Of a DNA stretch of 64,000 nt, positions 33,643 to 44,899 are shown piece by piece (within the stretch, counting starts at the first letter, position 1; each line of letters begins with the position of its first letter). The position numbers and the translations under genes are program-made. The stretch spans positions 1 to 64,000 of the forward strand of contig JAUIRK010000571.1 of the NCBI GenBank assembly GCA_030549495.1, read 5' to 3'. The notes under the pieces were generated by a model. It was not told where the DNA came from. It searched no databases and worked only from the letters and a program-made list of their open reading frames with translations. The DNA is from Nectonema munidae. Its lineage: Eukaryota; Nematomorpha; Nectonematoida; Nectonematidae.

Positions 33643-34830
33643 TTAAATATCGTAGGGCAACTCATTATCATCATCATCATCAAATTTTTCAGCAAATATT
33701 TTTTTTCTCTTTTTGAGTCGACTACGTTCCATGATTATTCTTAAATCGTTGCAAATTTCCTTAGCATAACTAACTCCACTATTAACTAACGTCTCCATAT
33801 TTTCAACAAGAAGGGTTTTCAGTGCCTCCACTTTTAGATCATATTGTTGTATGTTTAATCCTTTTTTTCTGCAGATGCAACTGTGCATCATTTATTTCTA
33901 GGTTCCCAAAAACCAAGAAAGCACAAAATGAAAAAGATTGTAGAGCAGAAATTAAAACATCAGCATATCTGCCCTTGTTGCTGTATTTTCTTCTCCATCA
34001 GTTAACTTTTCTAAGGCAAATTAAATTTTTGAAAATTCTTTTAACGACACTTATCGCTTCTTTTCTTGCACTCCATCGCGTTTCAGCGTTTCACACTTTT
34101 AGCAGTTACTGATTCCAAAATATCCTAACGATGGGTTGATGAAGAGAAAAATACAAATAAACGTACCAAGCATCCAAAAAAAGTAACAGAAGCTGCGTGA
34201 ACACATGCCAGATTAAGTAAGTGATTTGAACAAGCAACAAATTATGCTTTCTGGTTTGTTTCTTTGATGCTTCTTTGAACCTAGCTATGTACATCAGCCA
34301 TCACTGCAGAATCATCATACACCTGTCCTCTACAATTTTGAATATCAATTTCAACTTTTTCCAAACTTTCTAAAATCTTTGATGTAATTTTTTCAGCAGT
34401 TTTACCTTTATTTTCGATAAAATCTACAAATGATTCGACAACTAACACTTCTTTATCAATCGTTACATAGCGTAAAACTTGACTTGTTTGATTTTTATGT
34501 GAAATGTCAGGAGTGCCGTCAAATATTATAGAAAAGTACTTGGCTTTTTTTTAACTTGTTGAAAGATTTTTAATCTTCTATATTCTATAAACTCATTTTG
34601 AATAGTAGGAGATAGATAAGAAACAGCAAATCCTTTTTTGAGCTGAATTCTAAGAAGATGTTCACGTAAACTTGGATCATACTTTGCTAACGAAATGATT
34701 AACTCTAAAAAAAATTTCCTCTGTTTGACTGTGATTTAGGTTCATCACTTTCATAATTTACTTCTCGGTGACCGCAAAAAGCCAAATTTTTTAGTTAAAA
34801 ATTTGACAATATCAAACAACTTTGAAGGAA
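33643..34830 (-). pseudogene. hAT transposase fossil, ZMYM1-like (DUF4371)
   Basis: Read on the minus strand, in order: a start-side block with NYESDEPK, then LREHLLRIQLKKGFAVSYLS, then YFSIIFDGTPDISHKNQ, then LRYVTIDKEVLVVESF, then IDIQNCRGQVYDDSA and MADVHS (near 34300). These are characteristic of the DUF4371 region of ZMYM1-like hAT transposases. A C-terminal piece (33891-33643) with QQYDLKVEALKTLLVENMET matches the tail of that family. The middle of the catalytic domain is largely gone and several stops occur. Element ends were not found with confidence. Confidence 0.8.
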
Positions 34831-34854
34831 TTTTTTCTATTTTTCACATCACTT

Positions 34855-34925
34855 TCAATTAGGGGCGCACAACCAGGGGGACGCCCCTCCTTCATGTGAT
34901 TTCCAGGGGGAGGGGGCGAAAAAGC
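34855..34925. mobile_element. GC-rich transposon edge
   Basis: AGGGGCGCACAACCAGGGGG and ACGCCCCTCC form a GC-rich block beside the ZMYM1-like fossil. It may be a subterminal block of that or another element, but no partner was found. Confidence 0.3.
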
Positions 34926-35479
34926 CTTCTCAATCATTAACAAAATCAATAAACTGTTCTTTAATTAAGAAGTCTTCTGAGGCTAGATTACTAATCGAGA
35001 TTATAAAAGAGTTTTTGATAAATTAATATTATTTTTCAAATTTTTGTAGATTAAGAAAATAAAGAGAAATTTCTTGACATGCTACACGGTGTTTCATGGC
35101 CTCCAGGACATCTTTTAATAAAAATCTTATTTTCATCAACAAATATGTTCGACAATCGAGCAAAATTTTTCTTGTCAAAGAATGCAATTATCCCAGCTTC
35201 ATTTCAAAAGCTGACATTTTTTTATTACAATGGAGTACTCTGATCTCTTTTCCTTGCAGCGCAAGGATAAAGGAATTCGGTTATATTTCATTTTTTAGCC
35301 AATAAGAAAAATGCACATTTACAAATTAGGCCTGAAAAGCAATAGAATTAAAAAATAGTACTCAATTTAAAGACTAACTTTTTTGTTCTTTTTAAATGTG
35401 ACTTATTGGCAAACTGGAAAATGACTCAATATGGGTTCAATATTTTGCGAAAAACGATTCACTCAGTGTCCCCTTCTCC

Positions 35480-35531
35480 ATCCCCATGGAACTTCTTCGC
35501 GGCACCGCGGACTCCAGTTTGAAAACCACTT
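35480..35531. mobile_element. Lone hAT-type terminus
   Basis: GCACCGCGGACTCCAGTTTG followed by AAAACCACT has the form of a hAT right end (reverse AGTGGTTTTCAAACTGG). It abuts the dispersed repeat at 35532. Its left end is not located; it could belong to the ZMYM1-like fossil. Confidence 0.45.
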
Positions 35532-35670
35532 AGCTAGAAGGTTGATGCAATCAGAATTACAAACAAGGCAATTTGACTTCATAAAATCTGTGCAGTTGTG
35601 GTGGGATTGAGAGATTACATTGCAAGTAACTATAATGTCAGGTAATAAGGGTGGTGTGTTCATTGGACAA
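35532..35670 (+). repeat. Dispersed repeat, second copy of 11301-11437
   Basis: Alignable over about 138 bp with small gaps, sharing GATGCAATCAGAATTACAAA, TTTGACTT, ATAAAATC and GGTGTGTTCATTG. The family is unknown. Confidence 0.75.
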
Positions 35671-36008
35671 AAATACTTTTATAATTAATTTTATAAAAAA
35701 AAAGAAAAGAAAGAAGAATCAGGAAAAGGAAAAGAAACTAAAACGAGCCGTCATTTTTTTTCGACGAAGCACTGAATAGTGAAAAAATTGCCATTTCTAT
35801 AGAAAGGTATAGGAACTAAAGTTGGATGCATCGATTTAGTGAGACCGTAAGATGGGAAATAAATTTCGATTTCATAGGAGATTTCGTGCAACCGAACCCA
35901 AAATTTTTTCAGTATTATTTCATATTATTGATATATATCATATATTGATATTGATTTTGTAAATAAAGTATATATTTGCAGGATATGGACGATCAAAGTT
36001 TCTATCAA

Positions 36009-36090
36009 TTCCGCGATAACGGGGTTAAAACCTTCTCCGCCGCTAACGGGAGTCGCTCTCCCCCTCGGGAAGGGGGAAGTTCGGGGTTAG
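36009..36090. other. Isolated GC-rich islet, unexplained
   Basis: About 80 bp markedly richer in GC than the surrounding DNA. It contains CTCCGCCGCTAACGGGAG (reverse-complementary ends CTCC/GGAG, CCG/CGG) and CCCCCTCGGGAAGGGGG, both able to form short hairpins. GGGGTTA occurs near each end. No tRNA or rRNA match was recognised by eye. Confidence 0.5.
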
Positions 36091-37870
36091 AAAATTCTTT
36101 TTTATTTTATTTAATATCATAGATGACATCATTTAAGTTATTGGATTTTAAAAAGAAATTTTAAAGTTGGCAATTTAAGTTAAGTTATTTCGTTTGTCAT
36201 TCCTTTCAACACTTTTTTCGTTTTTGACGAAAATTAGTAAAGAAATTTATAAAATTTAAGTCAACTTAATTAAAGTTTTCTCAAAATTTGTAAAAGAAAT
36301 AATAAATTCCCTAATTACATCAAGATCAAAGCGAGTACATTTACTAAAATTGAAACTGAAAAGTACTAGAGTTGAAAAAAACCGTGCAAACATGAAACTG
36401 CCCACATGCAATTGCTTTATGACATTTACCCTTATCATAATTGCCCTGGTATACTTTTTGTCATAAAATTAAAATTTTTAAACAATTGAAAAATATTTTT
36501 TATCTTCAATGAATTAAAATAACATTCCAAATTATGAGGGACTCAAACTCCGCAACTTTAATAACAACTAACAGAAAACCAAAGACAATAAATAGTTTAA
36601 TAAAATGCAAAATGATAAACTCACTTGACTGAACAAAAATGCCGTGAGAGAGTGTGTCTCTGCTGGAACTTATAACTCTTTAGATTTCACATTGTATGCA
36701 GATGAAGTAAAAAGAAATATACAAATACTAGCAAGATTTCGTATGACTATTATTGTTGTTGTGACCTATCAAAATCTGTTAAAACAGATGATAAATGATA
36801 GATATAATTTCATACTTTAACATCCAAAACAATTCATTGTAAAATAGACTAGGCATGCTTTTGTATTTCCAACCAAACGAGAATAAACCTAGTTGCGCGA
36901 TGCAATGAAAATTGTTCGATGAATGGAAACTAAAACATCATTATGAATGCATTTAACGTTTAAAAAGAGCAAAAATGGAGCGGAGGGCGGACCGCCCCAA
37001 CGCCCATCAATCTAGTTAGGCCACTGCATGGAGCATATATTTTCCACTGCATCTAAAAAGATTATAATCTGTCATCAATTTTTAATGTTTATATTTATTT
37101 TTATTTTTTCTATTGTAAACAACGTGCAAGACTCATTGATGTCAGGATTCAAGGCGCTTCAGAGGAATGTCTGGCTTTGATCAGTTTTGTTTTCCAAAGA
37201 AATATTCCATTAATAAATATGAGCAAACATTTTGTTAAGAAGGGTGCCTTTTTTGTGCTCTTACTAGTGCTCTAGAAAAGCAAAAAAACTAAAGAAGGGT
37301 TGAACTTTTCACAAAAAATATGAAATAGTAAACCAACCAAATCAATTGAAAATGCTGCTGCTTTTCCGTGCGAGATATGAATCCTATTTACTCTGATTCT
37401 ATTTGCTAAGATATTTTATCAAAAAAAAAGATTGAAAATTTGCTTACAAATAACCTGCATTATGAATGCAGGCATTTCAAACTCATTCGACTTTGAGACT
37501 TCGGTATTTCAAATTAAAGACCGATATCATTAATTCTGAATTATGTCAATGTTTTACAATCAAATGATAAATAAGTTTAAAAAAGCAATTGGGTCGCATT
37601 CTGATGAAATAGAGTGTGCTTAGTGAAAGTGAAAAAGTCGAAATCTGTCAAGAAATAATCAGAGAACAAACTAGAACTTTTCATCAAGGATTAAAGTTGG
37701 AACATTCGTGTGAATATGCAGAAGCTTGATTAAAAACGTTTTAAAGCGAATCATTTCCTTGTTAGGATCGTTTTTATACGCACAGTTAGACTTACAGTCA
37801 TCCGAAGAACAGTATTTACTTACAGAAAGATAAATTGCTCATGCAAGTTTTAGTAGTTAGGCGGTAGCTT
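36091..37870. other. AT-rich spacer with one lone transposon end
   Basis: Around 36975-37026 a GC-rich block (GCGGAGGGCGGACCGCCCC) ends at GTTAGGCCACTG, the form of a transposon terminus when read in reverse (CAGTGGCCTAAC). No partner end was found. The rest is featureless. Confidence 0.45.
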
Positions 37871-37874
37871 AAAA

Positions 37875-38013
37875 GTAAAGGTACCGTGGGGTGTTTTCAT
37901 TGAGAAGGCACAACTTGTATCGAACTATTAGGAAAGTAGGATTGATGCGAGATCGAACACAAAACCTTGAGTTATCGAAACCCAGTACCTAACCAACCTT
38001 ACTCACGCCCCCT
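37875..38013 (-). repeat. tRNA-derived SINE, copy 3
   Basis: On the minus strand it runs from GGGGGCGTGAGTAAGG through GGTTAGGTACTGGGTTTCG, a B-box-like TTCGATCTC and TAGTTCGATACAAG to CACCCCACGGTACCTTTAC. The GTACCTTTAC end resembles the end of copy 5, so this is probably the true 3' end of the family. Confidence 0.85.
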
Positions 38014-38574
38014 TAAACACTTTGTGCAAAATTTTGTATGATAAAAAGCCAAAATTTACGTTTGCTAACCTCAAAATATAAATAAAAAGCACACTCTTCC
38101 TTTGACATAATTAATAATTAAAGGAAATAAATGGCACAAATTATGTATTTAATTTATATTTGTAAAGAATTATTAAGTGTTGCTATACACTTTCTAAACT
38201 AGGCAATTAATTTTGCCTTGAATTGATTTTCATGATAAAATGAATATTTTGTGTCACCCACCCCACGAATTTGTGTTCACGTTGCTTGGATTAATTAGTT
38301 AAGAATAATTATCCCTCCATCTTATACTCTTCATTCTATATTTTTAGATATGGCTTTGTTGTGAGGAAAGATGAAGTCTCAATCTTTTTAGAATTAACTG
38401 GATTCCATGTTCTTGATATTGTGCTCAAATTCAAAGGTCTCAGCCAAGCTTTTTGGATGCTGACAAAAATGTAGGGATTGAACTTTGTAGGACAACCAGA
38501 TTATGGCTAAACTCCAGGAAAGGAATGCACAAGTATTGACAATTTAGCAGTAGATGAGTTATAAGTAGATTGTG

Positions 38575-38702
38575 TGTTTCATGAAGAATGGAGAGTTGCA
38601 CCACTTGTGTCGAACTATGAACAAAGAAGGCTTGATGCTCGGCCCATTCCGAGATCTTCTGGTATCGAAGCTAAGTAAAGTATTTAGGCAACCTTAATCG
38701 CC
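38575..38702 (-). repeat. tRNA-derived SINE, copy 4 (diverged)
   Basis: On the minus strand GGCGATTAAGGTTGCCTAAA is followed by CTTCGATACC, a strongly altered B-box region, and then GCATCAAGCCTTC and CATAGTTCGACACAAG. It is the most diverged copy or a separate subfamily. Confidence 0.7.
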
Positions 38703-38737
38703 AGAAAGCGCGAGTGATGATCAGCCGCTTTGGGCCA

Positions 38738-38862
38738 ACCTGTACCCCGGGCCAGGGAAAATCACCGAAAACCAAAATCCTCGAAAATTAATGCATAGTT
38801 TTCGGCGATTTTGGTAGCCGTGATTTTAGTTTTCGGGGATTTTGACTAGGAACGGTGTGCCC
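38738..38862. mobile_element. Palindromic unclassified element
   Basis: Arms built of AAAATCACCGAAAACC-like units are inverted about ATGCAT (38791-38796): on the left AATCACCGAAAACCAAAATC, and on the right in reverse GTCAAAATCCCCGAAAAC and ACCAAAATCGCCGAAAAC. It is similar in style to the element at 28.0-28.5 kb. It lies next to SINE copy 4. Confidence 0.55.
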
Positions 38863-40200
38863 CAATTTAATTCTTGGTATGGTCCACTTCTTCATTCGCA
38901 TTTCTAAGCAATGTGGAAATATATGTTGCTATTTTTTAAAAATCCTTAAAACAAAAATATAGTTACAAATTATTTTTATGTAATACTAATTAAATTGTCA
39001 TAAAATTTCAATTATATATAAACATAAAAATTTGTTTTGACATTGTTACTTACCTATCCACCTACCCTCTCCTTTCTTTTTCTTCAATAACGTGACAACC
39101 AAAACATCAAAAATTTGAATCCTACTTTTTTCAATAAACGCCATGCTTAATTATATTTCCTTTTTTTATTAAATCATAATTATAAATTTTTTTAATAATT
39201 TTTTAACATGTAAAGTGGATCATTTATATACTCTAATATATATAGAACAAATAACTTCAAAACCAAATCATGATATTTTTTATTCCAAAATTTGGAGTTA
39301 TATAGGTATCCTAACTTGTTAGAATTTTAAAAAAAATTGAATCATCTAAAGAGATTCCTAAAGTTTTGTGATTTGTCAGAAAAGATGTTGTGTCTTGGGA
39401 AGCACTTATCCTTGTGAGCAATATGAACAATATTAAAAGTGCAGAAAGAAATAGAATTAGTGATCAACATTTATGCAACATTTTACGTATACAAAATTCA
39501 TGCTGATAATAAAGTATTTTTTATAACTTTTGCTATTTATTCTGTTTTAAATTTAACAAAGGTTTGCTAATTTAAACATAACAAAATTTGTTAAAATAAA
39601 TCTACTAATTAATACATCTTTAAAATAAGCTCATTTTTGAAATGAAAACGACATGAAAACCTCTTAAAGGCCAGAGTCGACTTATCGATTCAGGTTAAAG
39701 TAAACATCATCTGCTTATTTGAATGATTTTTAAATAAACTACGTTTGATTTTATTGGTTGATAATTGTTGTTCCTAGGTATGTTATAGTATTTTTGCTCA
39801 AAATTAATTTTATCTTAAAACAAACCAATTTTTTTAAAAAAAAAAACTTTTTTTGTCGTCCATTCATAATAAAAAAAGGCAATTTTGGCCTTTTAACTAA
39901 AAAGATCGAGCATCCCTGCGCTAGGCGTTGAGAGTAGAGTGTCTCTCTCGAGTCTTATTTCTTGACACTTCGAGGTTTTTTTGATTCTCCGGAAATATAC
40001 ACGAAACTTAAGAAAATTATTGCTTTCATTTTTCTATTTTTATTCAATCGAAAATAAAGAAATCTTAAAGGTTTTAATATGTTTGAAACTTCTAAACTAT
40101 GGCAATCCCTTGCAGCTAGTCTGCAAGTTTGCTATCATACAATCTACATTTGTGAATGGGCGAGAAATTTTCCTATTTTATAATATTTTATCTGAACAAA
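38863..40200. other. AT-rich spacer before the LINE fossil
   Basis: No gene is recognised. GATCGAGCATCCCTGCGC near 39900 has the form of a transposon end read in reverse (CAGGGATGCTCGATC), without a visible partner. Confidence 0.45.
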
Positions 40201-40212
40201 GTTAAAACAGTC

Positions 40213-40731
40213 ATCTATCTACTTCAACAGAGTAATAGCCGTGTTATCCAGGCTAGTGTGATCGGGCCTCTACTCTTCCAAATCTACATAAATGACCTCC
40301 ATCACGAAATTAAGTAAAATTTCAAATTATTCGCTGACGATCTTAAAATATACTGTGGTTCGACATGCTAGTCTAGAATGCAACTTCAAATTGACTTGCT
40401 CAATCTTAACCAATGGTGCAATACCTGGTGCATGGATCTGAAATTTTTTAAATATCAACTTCAAGTTGGTCTTAGAAACACAACTTTACTTACTATACAT
40501 TGGCGGTTATAATATTAAGCGTGGGACCCAATTAAACGATTTAGTTATCATTAGTGATGAAACGCTCAAGCTTAAACTTCAGCATACAAAAATTATTCAG
40601 AAAGCCTATACTTACTATTCCACCTCGTTTTCAGACATTTTTCATCCCGGGAACCTTTTACAGCCATTTCTATATACAAATTTCTAATAAGACCTATGCT
40701 CGAGTACGATAATGTTATAACGCATGCACCC
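40213..40731 (+). mobile_element. LINE (non-LTR retrotransposon) fossil, reverse transcriptase part
   Basis: A plus-strand frame reads VIQASVIGPLLFQIYINDL, then a stop, then NFKLFADDLKIYCG with the FADD catalytic box (40330-40341), then after another stop LQIDLLNLNQWCNTWCM. These are reverse-transcriptase motifs of the Jockey/CR1 superfamily of LINEs. Further on, DLVIISDETLKLKLQHTKII resembles the block after the palm. At least two in-frame stops and frame changes make it dead, and the 5' half is absent. The sequence is cut at 40731 by an LTR element and resumes at 44638. Confidence 0.85.
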
Positions 40732-40871
40732 TGTTATATGATTGTAAATATATGCGGTAAGCTCATTGCACCTTTTAATTAAAAGGCATCCCTGAGTCAA
40801 CATTTATTTATGTTAACACTATTTAATGCCTGACATTGACGCAAGGCATTAAATTATCTTAACACATAACA
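40732..40871 (+). repeat. 5' LTR
   Basis: A 140-bp TG...CA repeat matching the 3' LTR apart from a few small length differences. It is preceded by CACCC. No clear tRNA primer-binding site was recognised right after it. Confidence 0.92.
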
Positions 40872-43800
40872 CTTTAAGCAACTATCTGTCATGTCTCTTC
40901 CAACTAACTCTTCTGATAAAACAGTGCCTTATCTCAAGCCTGGAGTTTTAGACATTGATCCTGATGACGTTGACGCCCAAGAGTTTTATCAACATTGGAA
41001 AAAAAAGATGGAAATGCTTCTCGTTTACCTCGGTGCTTCTGCTGAAAATAAGCTTCATATTTTAGTTACTCACGTAAGTTCTAAAATTTTCAAGCATGTT
41101 TGGCAATTAGCTACATACGAGAGTTCTTTGGAGGCGTTAGCCAAACTTTTCTTGAAAAAGCATAGTCGTATGTCACCACGATTCAAACTTTTCACCAGGA
41201 AACAAAAGCCCGGTGAGTCAGTTACCTCCTTCATACAGAGCTTGCAAGAGTTATCAAACGACTGTCAGTACGAAGCTTTGTCTGCTGAAGAAAGCAGGAA
41301 AGAAGCTGTTTGCGTGGCCTTGATCCAAGGATTGAGTTCTCAATTGATTCGCACTCGAATTCTTGAGAAATCTGACGTAAATCTACAGTCTGCAATTGAT
41401 ATGGCTATGGCACTTACGTTGGCTAGTGAGGAAGCTAAGCAATTTGAATGTCCTATGCTTAATCTGATGGAAGAGAATGCTAAACAAGGTAAGGATACCG
41501 AAGTATCGGTTGCAAAGACTCAATACTCACAGCAGCGCACCTATTGTGGATTGTCCATACATCCTAGGTTCAAATGCCCTGCCCGGAATGTTCAGTGTCA
41601 TTCGTGTATGAAACAAGGACACTTTGCCAGAGTGTGTAAGTTTAAAGCTCAGCCAACTAGAGTTATGTCTCAAGCTCTGCTCTCTTTAACGTCTTCTACT
41701 CCTGCTTCTTGTAACCTAAAAAATGCTGTCGAAGATATCAACTTCAAAGGAGTACGATACAAAGCACTTGTAGATACAGGTTCTTCAAACAGTTTCATCA
41801 ATTGTGCAATTGTAAATCGCTTTAAACTCCCTATCTCTCCTTCTCCAGTATCAGTTGGTATGGCGAGTTCCTCACAAAGCGTTCTTTGCAATGGTCACGT
41901 ATTCATTAACTTTTATTTTAACGGGCAGTATTATTATAACAATATTAAACTCATAGTTTTTCCAAATTTACTAACCGATTTTGTTTTGGGGCAAGATTTT
42001 CAGTCGAATCATAAGTCTATTCATTTTAATTTTACAGGTAATAGACCTTCTTTAAAAATTGGGTCCTTACGAGTACACAAGTGTGATACTCCATCTCTTT
42101 TTTCGAACCTTTCACCGAAGTGCCACCCAGTTATAACTAAATCACGTAATTTTAGTGCACAGGATAGAAATTTTATTAACTCGGAGATTGAGAGAATGTT
42201 ACGAGAAGGAATAATAGAGCCTAGCAATAGCCCTTGGCGGGCGCAAGTATTAGTTGTGAAGTCAGACACCAAGTCTAGACTTGTAATTGATTATTCTCAG
42301 ACCATCAACCGGTTTACTCTTCTAGATGGCTACCCATTACCTAAGATAGACGTATTGGCTAGAACGATGGACAGTTATAAGTTTTTTAGTACCATAGATC
42401 TACGTTTTGCTTATCATCAAGTAGCTATCAATGAAAAAGATAAGCCATATACAGCATTTCAAGCTGGGAATGCTCTCTACCAATTTAGACGTATACCTTT
42501 TGGGTTAACAAACGGGGTAGCATGTTTTCAAAGGATAATAGATAAATTCATTAAAAATGAAAATTTAAATGATACTTATGCCTATCTAGATAACATAACG
42601 ATATGTGGATTAGACCAAGACCATCACGACAAAAACCTCAAAAAATTTTTAGAGGCTTCTTCCAAAGTGAACCTTACATTCAATAAAAATAAGTGTGTTT
42701 TTAGTACTTAATCTTTATCAGTTCTTGGTTGTTTAATAGAAGGTAAGATTAAACCAGACCCTCAAAGATTACAACCACTAAGGATGTTAGAAGAGCCCAA
42801 AACAAAAAAGGATCTTGAAAGAGTAAAAGGATTCTTTAGTTATTATTCAAAGTGGATACCTTGTTTTTCGAAGTTAATACAACCTATTATCAATACAAGT
42901 TTACCTTTAAATATTGAAGCTAGCCAAACATTCAATGAATTAAAAAAAAATTATGGAATCTGTTGTGTGGGCTGTTGATGATTCAGTTCCTTTTGAGGTA
43001 GAAACTGATGCTAGTGATAAAACAATATCAGCTGTTTTGAACCAAGAAGGACGTCCAGTAGCTTTTTTTCTAAAACTCTCAGTAAAACTGAACGTAATTA
43101 CCCTATCATAGAGAAGGAAGCTTTAGCTATAATCGAATGCTTGAAGTGTTGGCGACATTATTTAATAGGTAAGCATTTCTTAATTGTAACAGATCAGAAG
43201 TCGATTTCTTTTATGTTTAACCAAAAGTTAACAAATCGTATAAAAAATGAGAAAATATTGCGCTGGAGATTAGAGATTTCGTGTTTTCATTTTGACATAG
43301 CGTATAAATCAGGGTCTTCAAACTTGGCAGCTGATGCACTCTCAAGACTTTGCGCTGTTACAAGTCCAATAACTTTAGAGGAACTGAAAACTTTACACAA
43401 TAGGTTGTCTCATCCTGGTGTTACTCGACTCGTGGCTTTTGTTAGATCTAGGAACTTGCCATTTTCAGTAGAAGAAGTTCGTAGCGTCTGCAATGGTTGT
43501 CATATTTCCCGTTATGTTAAGCCACAGTTTGTTAAAACTAATGAAAAATTAATAAAAGCAATTCGTCCCTGGGAAAGGCTAAATTTAGATTTTAAGGGTC
43601 CAATACCAAGTGTGTCTAACAACAAATATATCTTAGTAGTTGTAGATGAATACTCTAGGTTTCCTTTTGCAATTCCTTGTCAAAATACTTCGTATGCAAC
43701 TTTAGTTTTTCATTTAACAAAACTCTTTTCTGTCTTTGGTCTGCCAAACTATGTGCATTCTGATCGTGGTAGTAGCTTTATGAGTGAGGAGTTTAGAACT

Positions 43801-44504
43801 TTTTTGAAAACAAAAGGTATTGTACCCAGTAGAACAACTCCATATAACCCAGAAGGAAATGGGCAAGCTCAGAGATTTGTAGGTTCTATATGGAAATCAA
43901 TTTTATTGACATTAAAATGTTTGAATTTTGATATAAGATACTGGGAAGAGGCTATTCCGGATGCATTGCATCACTTTGAGAACTTTAATATGCACTACCA
44001 CTAACAAGTCACTGCACGAGCTTATCTTTTCTTTTCCTCGAAAAACGCAGACAGGAACTTCCATGCCACACTGGTTACTGAGTCCATGCAAGGCTCTCGT
44101 CAGAAAGTTCAACCCAAGTAGCAAATACATGGAGCAAGTAGAGGAAGTTGATGTAATCGATGCAAATCACCAGTACGCACATGTTTTGTATCCAAGTGGA
44201 AGAGAAGTCACCGTTTCCTTAAAGCATCTATCACCAGCCCCTCAAAGTAAAGCTCTTCAAAACCAAAACTCAAAGGAGTACCCAATGGAAAAGATTGCCG
44301 AAAAAGGTGGGCTTACAACAAGCGATTGTCAAGGCGGTACCGCATTTTATAAAGAAGAACAAACGGATAGTGGAGAGACACAATGTATAAAGGAAACTGA
44401 AGACCAAAGCTCTGAATTCCTTCCAAGAAGATCAAGTAGGGAAAGGAAGCCCGTGGAAAGACTTCAAGTACAATGGTGATCTTTGTTTTCCTGGAAGGGA
44501 AGAA

Positions 44505-44632
44505 TGTTATATGATTGTAAATATATGCTGTAAGCTCATTGCACCTTTTAATTAAATTTATGTTAACACTATTTAAATGCCTGACATTGACGCAAGGCAT
44601 AGTTGCTTAATGAATTATCTTAACACATAACA
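44505..44632 (+). repeat. 3' LTR
   Basis: A 128-bp TG...CA repeat preceded by a purine-rich tract and followed by the CACCC duplication. Confidence 0.92.
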
Positions 44633-44637
44633 CACCC

Positions 44638-44890
44638 TTACCTGTACTAAGATATGGAAGCTTTTAGAAAAAATGGAGCAGTATATAACTAGCAAAATAA
44701 ATGGGTTTGAAAAATTTAAGTTTCTGTCCCTTCCACTTCTGTCTCACAGATTCAAAAGAAATGACAGATTACAGTCTATAACGTTATCAATAAAAACATT
44801 CATACTAATGACGAGATTTTGTCATAGTTCTCGGAAAGAGATCAAAGAACGCGCCAGTTTAAATTTATAAAAAGTAGATGCAAAAAATGC
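44638..44890 (+). mobile_element. LINE fossil, continuation after the LTR insertion
   Basis: Plus-strand frames read KLLEKMEQYITSKINGFEK and then FLSLPLLSHRFKRNDRLQSI, the block after the reverse transcriptase in Jockey/CR1-type LINEs. It continues the fragment ending at 40731 once the LTR element and one CACCC are set aside. The 3' end fades near 44900, and no poly-A or tail repeat is clear. Confidence 0.72.
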
Positions 44891-44899
44891 GATTTCGAT

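Larger units (their letters stand above)
40732..44632 (+). mobile_element. Ty3/gypsy-type LTR retrotransposon, both LTRs present, coding region broken
   Basis: A 3901-bp element with LTRs at 40732-40871 (140 bp) and 44505-44632 (128 bp), each beginning TGTTATATGATTG and ending ACACATAACA. It is flanked by a perfect 5-bp target duplication CACCC (40727-40731 and 44633-44637). Parts in order: gag (from about 40891), a zinc-knuckle region near 41600-41640, protease with LVDTGSS near 41770, reverse transcriptase about 42130-42700 with a YLDN box near 42585, RNase H about 42960-43370, an integrase zinc-binding region near 43395-43510, the integrase core to about 43870, and a C-terminal domain to about 44480. 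A purine-rich tract GGAAGGGAAGAA precedes the 3' LTR. No env gene is seen. It is broken, with about three breaks in the coding region. The LTRs differ mainly by small indels, which suggests a fairly young insertion. The clade within Ty3/gypsy is not decided. Confidence 0.95.

Noticed and set aside
38590-38700. Possible 5S rRNA-like text (GAAGCTAAGTAAAG)
   Set aside because: Read on the other strand the whole stretch aligns with the SINE family, which explains it better.
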